The notes: generated by a model from the letters alone, not told the origin. Positions 16,359-25,604 are shown, counted from the stretch's first letter. The stretch: 55,971 bases of DNA from Akkermansia sp. (GCA_017399165.1 JAFQEF010000002.1:1-55971); one strand, 5' to 3'. A program made the numbers and translations.

Positions 16359-17600
16359 ATGAAAAAAGAAATCATGATGATGGCGGCTCTTGCTTCGGGG
16401 GCCGGATTTATTGCTCAGGCTCAGGATAATAACCAATTTAATTTTGGTGATTGGGCAAAAAATAGCTTCACCCTCTTTAATGCCGAGAGAGATGGAGCCC
16501 CTAATCCGTATGTGCAGGAGTTATCCCTGAAGTTCCGTGGCCAGTTCCAAGGGGCTTATGTGGACCCTGCCGGTGGTACGGATCGCGTTAAGGGTGCTGC
16601 CGATGGCCGAGATAAACGTGATAACAACGAGTGGCGCCGCTTTCGTATCGGTGCGCAGGCTAAGGTCTTTGAACATTTTACCTTAAAAGGTGTGTGGAAT
16701 ATAGGCGGTTTGGATAGCCGCTATAAGTACAAGAATGGTCAGTGGCACCGCTCCTCCACCTCTTCTTCTGTAGATGAAATTTATATTGCCGGTAAATTTG
16801 ACCCCGTGGTGGTGAACCTTGGTAAACATAAGCCGGCATATATGGGCGAATACCGCACCTCCAGTGCTAAATTGATTACGCTGGAGCGCTCTGCCATTGT
16901 AAACCAACTTAAGGCAGAAAAGCTTTACGGGCTTTCTGTTGCCCGAGCAGATAAAAAGGCAACCCTGCAATGGAATGTCGGTGTTTGGGCTAATGGTCAG
17001 CGAGATTCCAATACGTGGCTGGAGCCCTCCTTTAACAGCGATGACGGCTTCTTGCTGGGGGCGTCTCTTGGCTATGCAACCGGTAAAAAAAGTCGCTTGA
17101 CTTTTGATTATATGCACAGCACACGCGACCAGGGCGCGCAGCACCCCGGTACGGAGTACGCCGGTGCCGGTGCTCAGGATGTTCTTGCCCTTACTTGGGA
17201 AACCGAAAAGAATGATTTATCCTTTATGGCAGAGGCTATGGCAGGCTTTAATGTGTACGATGCCGCCCCCGGTGGTGAAAACGTCTATGGCCTGGTTTTG
17301 ATGCCCTCCTACCGCTTATCCCCGCATTGGGAGGCTGTGGTGCGCTATCAGCTTGCTGCCGGTAGCAATGCCGTAGCGGCCGATAGCCGTTATTACACGA
17401 CTAACGGTGCGTTCTCCGGTACATGCGACCTGCAACACGGCCTCTATTTCGGTGCAAACTACTATGTGAGCCCGCAAAATCCGCATGCTCTCAAAGTGAT
17501 GTTTGGTGCAGAGTATATTAACTCTCACGGTACAGATGCTGCCGGTAACAAGGGTTTCACCGGTTGGCAGTTGTCCACCGGTGTTCGTTGGGACTTCTGA
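16359..17600 (+). CDS. outer-membrane porin, OprO/OprP-like
   Basis: A 413-aa protein with a signal peptide (MKKEIMMMAALASGAGFIAQAQ) and alternating beta-strand pattern ending in GVRWDF, with the terminal Phe that marks outer-membrane beta-barrels. Segments such as RRFRIGAQAKVFEHFTLKG and VNLGKHKPAYMGEYRTSSAK resemble phosphate/pyrophosphate-selective porins (OprO/OprP family). Substrate specificity is not evident. The upstream 191-bp gap (16168-16358) contains weak promoter-like sequence (TTGCAA at 16278) and a GTCA-AC-TGAC element but nothing firm. Confidence 0.8.
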   Translation: MKKEIMMMAALASGAGFIAQAQDNNQFNFGDWAKNSFTLFNAERDGAPNPYVQELSLKFRGQFQGAYVDPAGGTDRVKGAADGRDKRDNNEWRRFRIGAQAKVFEHFTLKGVWNIGGLDSRYKYKNGQWHRSSTSSSVDEIYIAGKFDPVVVNLGKHKPAYMGEYRTSSAKLITLERSAIVNQLKAEKLYGLSVARADKKATLQWNVGVWANGQRDSNTWLEPSFNSDDGFLLGASLGYATGKKSRLTFDYMHSTRDQGAQHPGTEYAGAGAQDVLALTWETEKNDLSFMAEAMAGFNVYDAAPGGENVYGLVLMPSYRLSPHWEAVVRYQLAAGSNAVAADSRYYTTNGAFSGTCDLQHGLYFGANYYVSPQNPHALKVMFGAEYINSHGTDAAGNKGFTGWQLSTGVRWDF

Positions 17601-17693
17601 ATCTCAAGTTCCTCGGGGGTGGCAGGGGACTCTCGGCTTGGTGTGGTGCTGCAAGGTAATGCATTAAACAACGCATTGTTTGCCGCTTTTTAA

Positions 17694-18070
17694 TTATTGG
17701 AGCAAGTAGTAGGGTAATCCCAAAACAAAGCTCACCGCGGTGCAGGGTACATCTACCCCGACAAATAAAATGGCGGTGAGGGGCAATTTGATGATGGCAT
17801 CGGCAGAGTACCGCATCTCGGGGTCTTCCAGGTAGCCCACCAGCTGCCCGTCAGCTTCTCGCTCCACATGGTTGGAATACCCCATGCGTATGTCTTTGAA
17901 ACGGCGTTTGAGGGGAACACGCTTGGCCTTGGCGGCATCCCACTCTTCTGCGGTGAGGTAGGGTCGGGCATCTGCCGCGGGCTCCGGCAGGGTGAGCCCG
18001 GTGCATAATTTGGCATCCTCAGCCGACATGCGGTAATACAGGGTCTCGGGCTCCCGGTGGCGGGAGCCCT
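17694..18070 (-). pseudogene. 3' half of host lipoprotein gene split by the prophage
   Basis: This fragment encodes the C-terminal 124 residues (from SRHREPETLYYRM to GLPYYLLQ), ending in a hydrophobic segment. The reading frame continues into prophage DNA without any start or signal. Joining codon AAG at 18071-18069 with codon AAG at 51178-51176 of the fragment on the far side restores one 208-codon ORF reading KFNKG-SRHREP. The intact gene would be an unrecognised lipoprotein. Function is presumably lost in this lysogen unless the C-terminal part starts internally. Confidence 0.85.
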
Positions 18071-18073
18071 TGT
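18067..18073. repeat. left target-site repeat (CCCTTGT)
   Basis: CCCTTGT occurs here and at 51174-51180, exactly at the two host-prophage junctions. If the element ends are TG...CA as in Mu, the element starts at 18071 and the duplication is CCCT (4 bp). A 5-bp duplication CCCTT, as Mu itself makes, would shift the left end by one base. Confidence 0.75.
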
Positions 18074-18085
18074 ATCGCGCCGCCG

Positions 18086-18118
18086 GAGGTGGGGAACTAC
18101 TGGCAGGTAGGTGAGGAA
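18086..18118. promoter_or_regulatory. left-end transposase binding sites (predicted)
   Basis: GAGGTGGGGAA (18086-18096) and TAGGTGAGGAA (18108-18118) lie 22 bp apart, about two helical turns. The first starts at base 16 from the left end, the same distance as the first right-end site. TAGGTGAGGAA recurs inverted at 51040-51030. This is the arrangement expected for transposase end sites. Confidence 0.6.
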
Positions 18119-18209
18119 GATGGGCTCCCGGAGGGAGGAGCGGGGCGGTATGCCTGCCGGGTGGCCGCAGGAGTGCCGCCGGGTGTATGCCGGGGTCTGT
18201 ATGGTATGA

Positions 18210-18234
18210 GGGGCACGCCTTGTCGGTGTGCCCC
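18210..18234. terminator. hairpin at end of late operon
   Basis: GGGGCAC (18210-18216) pairs with GTGCCCC (18228-18234), just after the methyltransferase stop on the minus strand. There is no U-tract on that strand, so termination may need a factor. The remaining 18119-18209 shows no gene. Confidence 0.4.
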
Positions 18235-18243
18235 CTTTGTGTA

Positions 18244-18984
18244 TCACGGTGCGGGTGTATCGGTGAGGGTATGCAGTAGCTCCGCCACCCGCCTGCGAGC
18301 GGTCTCATAGTTGTCGGCTGTCACCTCTATACCGGTGGCGTGGTGCCCCAGCTCGGCGGCTGCTACCAGGGTAGCGCCTCCACCGGCAAAGGGGTCTAGC
18401 ACGTGACTACCAGGCGGGAGTACCTGCATGAGGTGCCGCATCAGGGCTACCGGTTTGGCGGTGGCATGGTAGCGCTCCTTCGGGGAGAGCATGCCTTGCC
18501 ACATCTGTGAGTAGGTCACGGCTCCCGTACCTCGCAGCTTCATGCCTCCCGGTGGCTCTCCTTTGCTGCCTATCACGATGAATTCATCAGCCCGGAAGAA
18601 TCTCCCCAGCTGGGGCAGTCCGTTAGGTTTGTGCCATATATTCACCCCCTGCCAGATGAAGCCCGCGCACTGCATAGCCATACAGGTAAGCGGGAGCTGC
18701 CTCCAGTCGGAGAAGACCATACACCAGCCGCCTGGTTTAATGAGGCGGTGGCAGAGGCGTAGCCAGTCGGTCGTCCATAGCCTGTGCGCTAGTTGGTCGC
18801 GCGTGCCATCGTCAAAATCCTTGTCCGCATGGTCAAAGTATTTCTCTGCGCCTACCTTGCCTTGCTTGCGGCTCATCGCCTTGCCGCCGCTGCTGTACGG
18901 AGGGTCGGTTATTACTGCGTCAAAGCTCTCCGCCTCCAGCCCGGGAAGCGCTGAAAAAGCATCGGAATGAATCAGGTCAATCAT
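18244..18984 (-). CDS. phage DNA methyltransferase (DPPY type)
   Basis: A 246-aa amino-methyltransferase. The catalytic motif TDPPYSSGG near residues 30-36 precedes the AdoMet motif DPFAGGGATLVAAAELG near residues 197-213, an order of the N4-cytosine/N6-adenine beta class. It would methylate DNA, protecting phage DNA from host restriction. It is the last gene of the leftward late operon, next to the element end, a position comparable to mom in phage Mu. The start at 18984 overlaps the end of the glycosyltransferase gene by 8 nt. No partner endonuclease is present, so it is an orphan enzyme. Confidence 0.9.
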   Translation of the reverse strand: MIDLIHSDAFSALPGLEAESFDAVITDPPYSSGGKAMSRKQGKVGAEKYFDHADKDFDDGTRDQLAHRLWTTDWLRLCHRLIKPGGWCMVFSDWRQLPLTCMAMQCAGFIWQGVNIWHKPNGLPQLGRFFRADEFIVIGSKGEPPGGMKLRGTGAVTYSQMWQGMLSPKERYHATAKPVALMRHLMQVLPPGSHVLDPFAGGGATLVAAAELGHHATGIEVTADNYETARRRVAELLHTLTDTPAP

Positions 18985-19705
18985 GTTCGGTATCTTGTTT
19001 TTGCTTGTCGATAGAATCGGAAAGTATGCGCATGCGTAGCAACACATGCGGGCGAGAGGCTCGCGCTATAGCGCCGGAAGCATCTTTTACGGGCTCGCCG
19101 CAATGAATAACGGAAGCCGTGGCCAGCTGAGCGGGTAGCGGTATGGTGTCGCCCATGCCCTGAGAGAGCCGGAGGGAATACGGCACCAGCGCGCAGCGGC
19201 GGTTCACCATGCGCAACGCGTCAAAAATCGTTTGGTCTTCCGGCCAATACCAGCCCGGGTTCGTCATCCCATCCCGCTGCCTGCCTTGCAGATACTCCAG
19301 CGCAGCGCGTGCAGCCTCGTACGTTATGCGGTAGCAGTTGCCAGCCGGTCGGAAAGCCTCCAGCTTCTCGCAGGCCAGATACTCCGCCTCCGGGTGCTCT
19401 TGTAGCCATTCCACGTGGCAAAGCATCGTATCCGCGTCTAGCTTCACGATGTAGCTTGCCCCAGCATGCTGCATACACCAGCACAAAGAATCCAGCACTC
19501 CCAATACCGCGCCCATGCCATTCAGGGAGCCACCGCGCGGGAATCTTGTTGTTACCCTGTGGCAGTCGTTTGGCACCCTGCGCATAGGCGCGCGGGCATC
19601 GTCTGCCAAATACACCACCGCCGCTCGGTCAGCCTCACGCAAGCGCTGCACGCAGAGCTGTACCAGCTGCTCATCCTCCGAATATGTAAAAATGCAATAT
19701 ACCAT
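18977..19705 (-). CDS. GT-A-type glycosyltransferase-like protein
   Basis: A 242-aa protein with N-terminal MVYCIFTYSEDEQLVQLC, IVKLDADTM (a DxD-like nucleotide-sugar and metal-binding motif, residues about 88-94) and a downstream PEDQTIFDALRM segment, which together look like a GT2-type GT-A fold. The acceptor is unknown. Because it overlaps the methyltransferase gene, it might decorate phage DNA, the virion or the host surface (exclusion of other phages); the sequence does not decide. Tail genes lie upstream in the same operon. Confidence 0.65.
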   Translation of the reverse strand: MVYCIFTYSEDEQLVQLCVQRLREADRAAVVYLADDARAPMRRVPNDCHRVTTRFPRGGSLNGMGAVLGVLDSLCWCMQHAGASYIVKLDADTMLCHVEWLQEHPEAEYLACEKLEAFRPAGNCYRITYEAARAALEYLQGRQRDGMTNPGWYWPEDQTIFDALRMVNRRCALVPYSLRLSQGMGDTIPLPAQLATASVIHCGEPVKDASGAIARASRPHVLLRMRILSDSIDKQKQDTEHD

Positions 19706-19717
19706 TTTGCTGCGTCC

Positions 19718-19960
19718 TTATTTTGTCTTTACGGTGTAGGTGAGTGAGAGCGTGGCCACAGAGCCATCCACCCGCCACGCGGCTGAGGTTGCAAGCGTGT
19801 GGCGCACCGTCCACCCGCTATCGTACCACCACTCGGAGGGCGAAAAATAGCCATCTCGGTTCACATGCTGCACGGTTGCCGCCATCAGGCGGTCGCTGAG
19901 CCTCCGGAGGGTGAGGCTCTTTACACGGTCAAGCATCGTTTTCTTGTCTGCGCAGGCCAT
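19718..19960 (-). CDS. small phage protein, unknown function
   Basis: An 80-aa protein (MACADKKTMLDRVKSLTLRR...) rich in aromatic and beta-forming residues in its C-terminal half. It sits 3 nt from the preceding repeat-protein gene inside the tail end of the late operon, so a tail or tail-fibre-associated role is likely. I do not recognise a family. Confidence 0.6.
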   Translation of the reverse strand: MACADKKTMLDRVKSLTLRRLSDRLMAATVQHVNRDGYFSPSEWWYDSGWTVRHTLATSAAWRVDGSVATLSLTYTVKTK

Positions 19961-19963
19961 GGC

Positions 19964-20668
19964 TTAATAGCTCGCTTGAGTTTCAGCGGCTCCGTTATCT
20001 ACGCCACCGGTGCCGGTGGTGCTAACCGACAGGCGGCCGTTTTCATTTTCCTCCAACAGACCGGAGGTCTCCAACTGCCAGCTTATTTCGCTGAGCTGCT
20101 CGCTGATAGCCGCCTCAATATCGGCAAGAGTAATATCGCAGTTGCACGGGTTATCCTCCAGCAACTTGACCCGCTTTTCGAGCTCCTCCACCGTGGTAAG
20201 GAGCGCCCATTCCGGGTAGAGAATCACGCCGTTTTCTATCTCCATACCTTTGCGCGCCGCATCGCATTCAGCCCCGGCAATCAACCCCGTCACGGGAGAA
20301 TCAACGGATGATAAACAATGCGCCAGCGGCAGCACCGCCACGCCATCCTCTACAAACGGAGCAGACACCTTCTTGCGCACCTCAATACCGGCCAGCAGCC
20401 CGGGGGTATCGCTCTGGTAGGGGTTATCGAACTGCGCGAGCGGCGCGCTCGTTGTCTCGCCGCCTCCCGTCCCGGCTGTTGCCGGAATCCTCGCCATGCC
20501 GTCACGAATCTCGGCGGCGCCCAGCCCCTCCACCAACTCAATGCCGGCCAACAACCCCGGCACCGTCTCACGTTCGGCACCAAATTGCGCCAGCGGCGGC
20601 ACATAGGGGAGCCCGCCATCGCCTTCGGCATCGGTTGCCGTCCATTCTGCCAGTATTTCTTCACTCAT
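19964..20668 (-). CDS. triple-repeat phage tail-associated protein
   Basis: A 234-aa acidic protein. Residues about 22-150 contain three imperfect copies of a unit PLAQF...(P/T)GLLAGIE...GVAxLP: PGLLAGIELVEGLG, PGLLAGIEVRKKVS and TGLIAGAECDAARK. A coiled-coil segment (TVEELEKRVKLLED) follows, then a Gly/Ser-rich tail. It overlaps the tail hub gene start by 8 nt. Repeats plus a coiled coil suggest a trimeric tail-tip or fibre-attachment protein; this is inference. Confidence 0.65.
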   Translation of the reverse strand: MSEEILAEWTATDAEGDGGLPYVPPLAQFGAERETVPGLLAGIELVEGLGAAEIRDGMARIPATAGTGGGETTSAPLAQFDNPYQSDTPGLLAGIEVRKKVSAPFVEDGVAVLPLAHCLSSVDSPVTGLIAGAECDAARKGMEIENGVILYPEWALLTTVEELEKRVKLLEDNPCNCDITLADIEAAISEQLSEISWQLETSGLLEENENGRLSVSTTGTGGVDNGAAETQASY

Positions 20669-22769
20669 TAGCTTGCTTTTGTATCAGGTTATAGGTTACG
20701 GAGCCCTCCACGCGCACCACTCGTAGCTTAACGGGCTGCCCGGTTAATGCCGTGCTTGTCGGCTCGCCGTGCTTGATGGTGTATTGCGTATGCGGCACCT
20801 CAAAAGAATGCCCCAGCGCGGTAAAAATGCCACCGGTGTAGTAATGCTTGCCGCCCTCGCAATACAGGCAAAAAGGCTTGCGGCGCGCACCGTTCACGCC
20901 TGCGCTCACCTCCGTGGCCACATCGGCGGCCACCGTCATGGCAGCCTCCTGTTCGGCATCGGCCTCGGCGTCCATAGCATCCGCGCCCATGGTTTCACGG
21001 CGTTGCGGTGCCTGCGTGGCGGCGCGTGCCATATTGCGGCGCTCCAGGCGTTCGGAAAACCCCAGCACCTCACGCGTGCCGAATTCCACACTCAGGGCAC
21101 CCCCCATCACGTCCCAACTCACGGCGCGAATGATGGCATTCATCTGCTCCCACGCAGGGGAGAGCCCGGCCACATGCAGCAGGCGCCCGGTCATATCCGC
21201 CGGGTTGCGGGAGCCGTTAAAATGCAGCCCCACGCTGCCCTCACTCCACACGGTACGCGTGGCGCGGTAGTATTCCGCCATAGCGGCGCGGTAGGTTGCG
21301 GCGCGTGCCGACTCCTGCTCATTTTCTTGCTCCGCATTAAAATCCGGGTCGCTGCTCAGCAGCTTATTATCGGCGGTGGAGTATAGCTTGCGGGAGCGGT
21401 TAATCAGGTTGCAAGATAGCCGCAGCGTTGCCCATCTGCGCAGCTTTTCGCCCTCTGCCGTCACCGCACGCGTGCCCGGCAGCAAGCGCTCCGCCTCTGC
21501 CTTTTCGGCGGTGCTCATGTCCGCCATCGCGTCCTCTTTGAGGGCAACATCCAACACCAGCTGCGCCTTGCACCACTTGAGCCCGCTCACATTTTTGCGC
21601 GCCTCTACCGCTGCCGGGAACTCCCCCGAGGTATGAATAAATACCCCCGTAGCCTCCCACTTGCTCAGCTGTGTGTCATAATTGGCGGGTATGCCGGGCT
21701 CTTGCTCTTCGCCGTCAGCACCAGCCTCCGGGGTATCAAAAGTATCTTCCGCCGCAATGGGCAACACATAGCCCTCGCTCACCAGCAACTTACCCAGCAA
21801 GGGAGCCAGTTGCGGAAAGAATCGCAGCACGAATTTATTTTGCTCCGCCGTTGGCTTTTTACATACCCAGCTTGCATTCTCATCGCGCTGGCTCAGTCTG
21901 AAATCTCGCGGCAAACGGTAGCCCCTCACCTCCATTTTTTGCCCTTTGGGGGAGCCACCACTGCCGGCTCCTGCGGCATCGGCTGCAGCATCCGCTGCGC
22001 GGGGTACAGCATACACAAAGGCACCGGGCTCGCGCACATCTGCCCGGGTTGGCCACACAGCATGCACAGCACCCACCAGGGCGCACACCGGCGGCACCAA
22101 ATCCGTGCGCAGCGTCACCGCCACATCGGTGAGCCCCTCCTCCCGGTGAAGCGTCAGCCGCGTGTCTGCCGTGGGGCGGCAGAGCCTCAGACGGTGCCCG
22201 CTCTCGGCATCATACCGCTGGCAAAATAAAGCATCCGGCTGCCATTGCAAAGCTTGCTCCAGCATCGCCGCGCAAGAGGTCGCACCACTACTCACCGGCG
22301 CGGGGACAGTACCCAGCCCATCCTCCACCGATAGGGCAGAGCTCAGCGCGCTGCCACTCCACCCGCTTGCCCAGTCGAAAATCTTGAGGGCAAAGCTCCC
22401 CACCTGTACAAGCTCCGCATCACGCTCCGCCATGGCGGTGCCGGTGGATTGGTCTACCTTCGCGTATACCGTCTGCCCCAGCAGGTAATAATCAGAGCAT
22501 GCGCGCAACTGCATCGCGGGCGCAGCCCCACCGCTCAGCGTCACCCCGCCACGCATCGGCACCACGCCCGAGAAAACACAGCGGCGCTGCCCCTCCACCA
22601 CGGCAAACAACTCCACGCGGTCAAGACTCTGCCACGGGAAAGCCTCACCATACGCAACAGGAATCACGGAGAGCGTCAGTTCATCCGCCGCATCCGTACG
22701 GTATTGTAAACTTGCCGCCGTAGCCCCCAGCTGCTCCAGCTCTTCGATATTGTACTGAAAAATGCTCAT
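20661..22769 (-). CDS. tail-tip / baseplate hub-like protein
   Basis: A 702-aa protein encoded directly after the tape measure gene, the usual position for the distal-tail and hub proteins of siphovirus tails. The N-terminal 150 residues (MSIFQYNIEELEQLGA; LRACSDYYLLGQTVYAK) look like a hub or distal-tail domain; the middle is long and mixed alpha/beta; the C-terminus is beta-rich (GKHYYTGGIFTALGHSFEV). No enzymatic motif was seen. Start ATG 22769 is preferred over an upstream TTG. Confidence 0.65.
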   Translation of the reverse strand: MSIFQYNIEELEQLGATAASLQYRTDAADELTLSVIPVAYGEAFPWQSLDRVELFAVVEGQRRCVFSGVVPMRGGVTLSGGAAPAMQLRACSDYYLLGQTVYAKVDQSTGTAMAERDAELVQVGSFALKIFDWASGWSGSALSSALSVEDGLGTVPAPVSSGATSCAAMLEQALQWQPDALFCQRYDAESGHRLRLCRPTADTRLTLHREEGLTDVAVTLRTDLVPPVCALVGAVHAVWPTRADVREPGAFVYAVPRAADAAADAAGAGSGGSPKGQKMEVRGYRLPRDFRLSQRDENASWVCKKPTAEQNKFVLRFFPQLAPLLGKLLVSEGYVLPIAAEDTFDTPEAGADGEEQEPGIPANYDTQLSKWEATGVFIHTSGEFPAAVEARKNVSGLKWCKAQLVLDVALKEDAMADMSTAEKAEAERLLPGTRAVTAEGEKLRRWATLRLSCNLINRSRKLYSTADNKLLSSDPDFNAEQENEQESARAATYRAAMAEYYRATRTVWSEGSVGLHFNGSRNPADMTGRLLHVAGLSPAWEQMNAIIRAVSWDVMGGALSVEFGTREVLGFSERLERRNMARAATQAPQRRETMGADAMDAEADAEQEAAMTVAADVATEVSAGVNGARRKPFCLYCEGGKHYYTGGIFTALGHSFEVPHTQYTIKHGEPTSTALTGQPVKLRVVRVEGSVTYNLIQKQANE

Positions 22770-22770
22770 A

Positions 22771-25008
22771 TCAATCAAAATTTCGGCTTGTCAGTTTCTC
22801 CGTCTTGCGCTTCAACCGGCGCACCTCGCCCTGCAACCTAACCCCCACATCGGCCTGCATCTGCATCAGCTGAATCAGCTGCGCCACAAAAGCATCGTCC
22901 TTTTTATCCTTGGTAGCTTTAGCTTGCTCAAACAGGGCAAGCAACTGCTCAACACTTCGGCCGTCCAGTGCCTCGCCCTTGGCTATGCGGTTGGCCAATT
23001 GCTCAGCCTCGCGCAGCACCTCATCCGTGCGCTTGTCTTGGGTGGGGGCTGCTTGCTCTGTTTTTTTGCGTGCGGCATCCACGGCGGCCTTGTTTTTGAC
23101 GGCTTTACTGCGCTGCGCCACTTCATCCTTGTAGAGGGTTGCTAAGTTTTCCAGCACGGCAGCGCCCTCCGCGTCACCGGCAGCACGTGCGGCCTTGGCG
23201 CGCTCCTTTGCATCCTTACTGCGGCGTTTCAGCTCTGCCGTCTCCAGCTTGGCCAGCTCTGTTGCCGCCTTTTGCTTTTCATCCAGCAGCTTTTGCAGCG
23301 CGCGCCCCTTTTCCTCCTCCTCTCGCTCCTCTGCCAGCTGCCCCAGCTCTCGCGTGCGGGTATCTTTTGAGGTTTGCAGTTTTTGCTTTGCGGTTCGGCG
23401 AGCCTCATACAGAGGGTCAGACGCTTTACGGTGGGCATTCATCTCATCTATGGCCACCTTGTGCTGCTCATCCAAATCTTTGCGGTCGGCAACCATGGCA
23501 GCAATAGCTTCATCCGTTGTGTATCCGGAGCTCGCAAAAGACCCTTCGCCGTGCACCTGCTCATAGGCTCCCCATATGGCTTCTGCTGCTTCCCCTCTCT
23601 TGTCCATTATTGCATAATATTTGTCTTTTGCTGCTTCTATGAGTTCCTGGTCTGCATCCTCATTTATTAGCCTATTCCATTCATCTCCTGCTTTTTCCAT
23701 TTCTTCCGTCAACTCTTCAAAATTATCCTGCAAAATCTTCAGCTTACCTTCGGTTAAGTTCTTGCCATACTTAGAGCGTTTTTTGCTGATTCTACTCAGT
23801 TTGACGTTCATTTCTTCATAGGCTTTGGTAGCTTCCTCAATCTTAGCTTCCGCGTCTTTTAGTTCAGCCTCAGCCGTGGCCACATCAGCATCAAGCCCTT
23901 GCTTGATGGCCTCCTCATTCATATCGTAAATAGCGCGGTCGTATTCCTCCTGTGTTATCGTACCGGCGGCCAGTTGTCTGCCCAGCTGCGCACGCTTCAT
24001 GGTGCGCTTGTGCTCCTCTTCATCCTGCGTTAAGGCAAGGCGCGCCAGCTCTGCCTGCGTGGCTCTCTCTATGTTCTTTATTTGCCGCTCCAGCTGGGTG
24101 TTAATGTTGGTATAATACCCTTGCACAGCGGCAAGTGCCTTTTTGGATAACTCGGTGCGGTTATAAGCCTCCAGCGCGGTGCGGGCGTTGTCCGTTATCT
24201 CAGCCAGCCGCTTCATATCATCGGCACGTTTCTTGCGCACCTCCTCCTCTTTCTTATCCTCTGCGGAAAAGTAATCCCACGCAGCCTGCAAGCCCTGCAC
24301 GGCCATCATCAGCCAGCCGATGGGACCCAGCCCCGCTTTCATCGCCGCGCTGATAGATAATATACCGCTTACAAAATCCCCGGCAGATATGGTGCCCTCT
24401 TGCATACCTTTGGCCATGCCGGAGAGAGTGGAGGCCACCATCATGCCATTTTGCGCCTGTTGTCCAAGCTGAATATTGTTGAGCTCCAGCACCTGATTTT
24501 GCTTTTCAAAGGCACTGCGCGTTTCGGCAATTTCCTGCTCCACGGCACGGTACTGCTCCACGTCCTGCGCCTCTGCGGCGGCTTTGAGCTCCTTTTGCAG
24601 CTGCTGAAGGGTTTTGATAAGCTCATTGCGGGATTTGGTGGCCAGTTTCATGGCTTTTTGCTCTTTGGCATCGGCTGTGGCGGAGCCGTTTTTAGCTTCT
24701 GCCAGCTCCCATAGGGTGGAGGCTTCTTTGGCGAGCTGTGCATCCACCTGCGCTGTGGCGGTGGCTTGCTGTTCTGTTGCCTCGGTAGCGGTTTGCGTTG
24801 CTTCTGCCAGCTGCTGCTGTGCTTGTGCTGCCTCTGCCACGGCCTCGCCGCCACCCTGCGGGGCAGCGGCAGCGGGTGCAGGTGCGGGCATTTTTACAGA
24901 GTCAAGCTTTTGTTGAAAGCGGTCAATATCTGCATTCACTGCGGAAAAGCCCGAGGCGTCATACTCCACGCCAAGGCCTATTTGCATATCTACTTTATTA
25001 TCTGCCAT
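22771..25008 (-). CDS. tail tape measure protein
   Basis: A 745-aa protein with long Ala/Glu/Lys/Gln-rich coiled coils and one hydrophobic region (residues about 210-250, ILSISAAMKAGLGPIGWLMM), the classic tape measure profile. The tail length would scale with it. It lies between a virion morphogenesis gene and the hub gene. The start MADNKVDMQ at 25008 avoids overlap with the upstream gene; an earlier in-frame ATG exists at 25029. Confidence 0.85.
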   Translation of the reverse strand: MADNKVDMQIGLGVEYDASGFSAVNADIDRFQQKLDSVKMPAPAPAAAAPQGGGEAVAEAAQAQQQLAEATQTATEATEQQATATAQVDAQLAKEASTLWELAEAKNGSATADAKEQKAMKLATKSRNELIKTLQQLQKELKAAAEAQDVEQYRAVEQEIAETRSAFEKQNQVLELNNIQLGQQAQNGMMVASTLSGMAKGMQEGTISAGDFVSGILSISAAMKAGLGPIGWLMMAVQGLQAAWDYFSAEDKKEEEVRKKRADDMKRLAEITDNARTALEAYNRTELSKKALAAVQGYYTNINTQLERQIKNIERATQAELARLALTQDEEEHKRTMKRAQLGRQLAAGTITQEEYDRAIYDMNEEAIKQGLDADVATAEAELKDAEAKIEEATKAYEEMNVKLSRISKKRSKYGKNLTEGKLKILQDNFEELTEEMEKAGDEWNRLINEDADQELIEAAKDKYYAIMDKRGEAAEAIWGAYEQVHGEGSFASSGYTTDEAIAAMVADRKDLDEQHKVAIDEMNAHRKASDPLYEARRTAKQKLQTSKDTRTRELGQLAEEREEEEKGRALQKLLDEKQKAATELAKLETAELKRRSKDAKERAKAARAAGDAEGAAVLENLATLYKDEVAQRSKAVKNKAAVDAARKKTEQAAPTQDKRTDEVLREAEQLANRIAKGEALDGRSVEQLLALFEQAKATKDKKDDAFVAQLIQLMQMQADVGVRLQGEVRRLKRKTEKLTSRNFD

Positions 25009-25018
25009 AAAATCAAAA

Positions 25019-25597
25019 TCAGGGTTCAAAGTCTTTCAAAACATGCTCTGCCCCGGCGCGGGCTGCTTCTCGCATCGCCTGCTCGGTAGGCATTACCGTG
25101 GGGTCGGGCTCGTGCGTGGTACTCTTCACCAAGCGGCCAAGATAGCGCATTTTCTGCCCCTCTTGCTCGGCATCCTCCACCAAATACACACGCCCCGCAT
25201 GGTTTTTGATGGTATGCACACGGCGCGGGTCTTTCACCACATCGTAGAGGTCAAGTCCCTGCGTGCGCATGGGGGTGCGTGGCCCGGGTATGAGCAAGCT
25301 TTTGATCGGTTTACCCGTCAGCTCGCTGATGTTGCCGGTGGGCTTCACCGTGCCGCCCTCATAACGCAGACGCACACCACGCTTGTAAATGGCCACATTC
25401 ATCGTGCCATTGCTCCCCGGCTCCACCTGCACGGAATCCGCCGCCTCCTTCCAGAATCTCCGTGAGGCGCGGGCGCGGAAGTGGTCCTCCACCAAACTGC
25501 GCACACGCCCGGCGGCAGAGTAGAGCACCTCCTCCTTTTGCTCCGGTGTTACAGAGCGCAAGGAGCGCAAACCGCTGCGAATCGTTATTTTTAACAT
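25019..25597 (-). CDS. Mu gpG-like virion morphogenesis / tail completion protein
   Basis: A 192-aa protein resembling the phage virion morphogenesis family of Mu-like phages (gpG and relatives): basic N-terminal helices, VEDHFRARASRRFW, then a beta-rich C-terminal half with VRLRYEGGTVKPTGN. The family functions in head-tail joining or tail completion. It lies directly upstream of the tape measure gene. Confidence 0.65.
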   Translation of the reverse strand: MLKITIRSGLRSLRSVTPEQKEEVLYSAAGRVRSLVEDHFRARASRRFWKEAADSVQVEPGSNGTMNVAIYKRGVRLRYEGGTVKPTGNISELTGKPIKSLLIPGPRTPMRTQGLDLYDVVKDPRRVHTIKNHAGRVYLVEDAEQEGQKMRYLGRLVKSTTHEPDPTVMPTEQAMREAARAGAEHVLKDFEP

Positions 25598-25604
25598 AAA
25601 AAGC

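Noticed and set aside
18071..18308. N-terminal extension of the ORF ending at 17694
   Set aside because: It is prophage terminal DNA read by chance; the true N-terminus is at 51427-51174.
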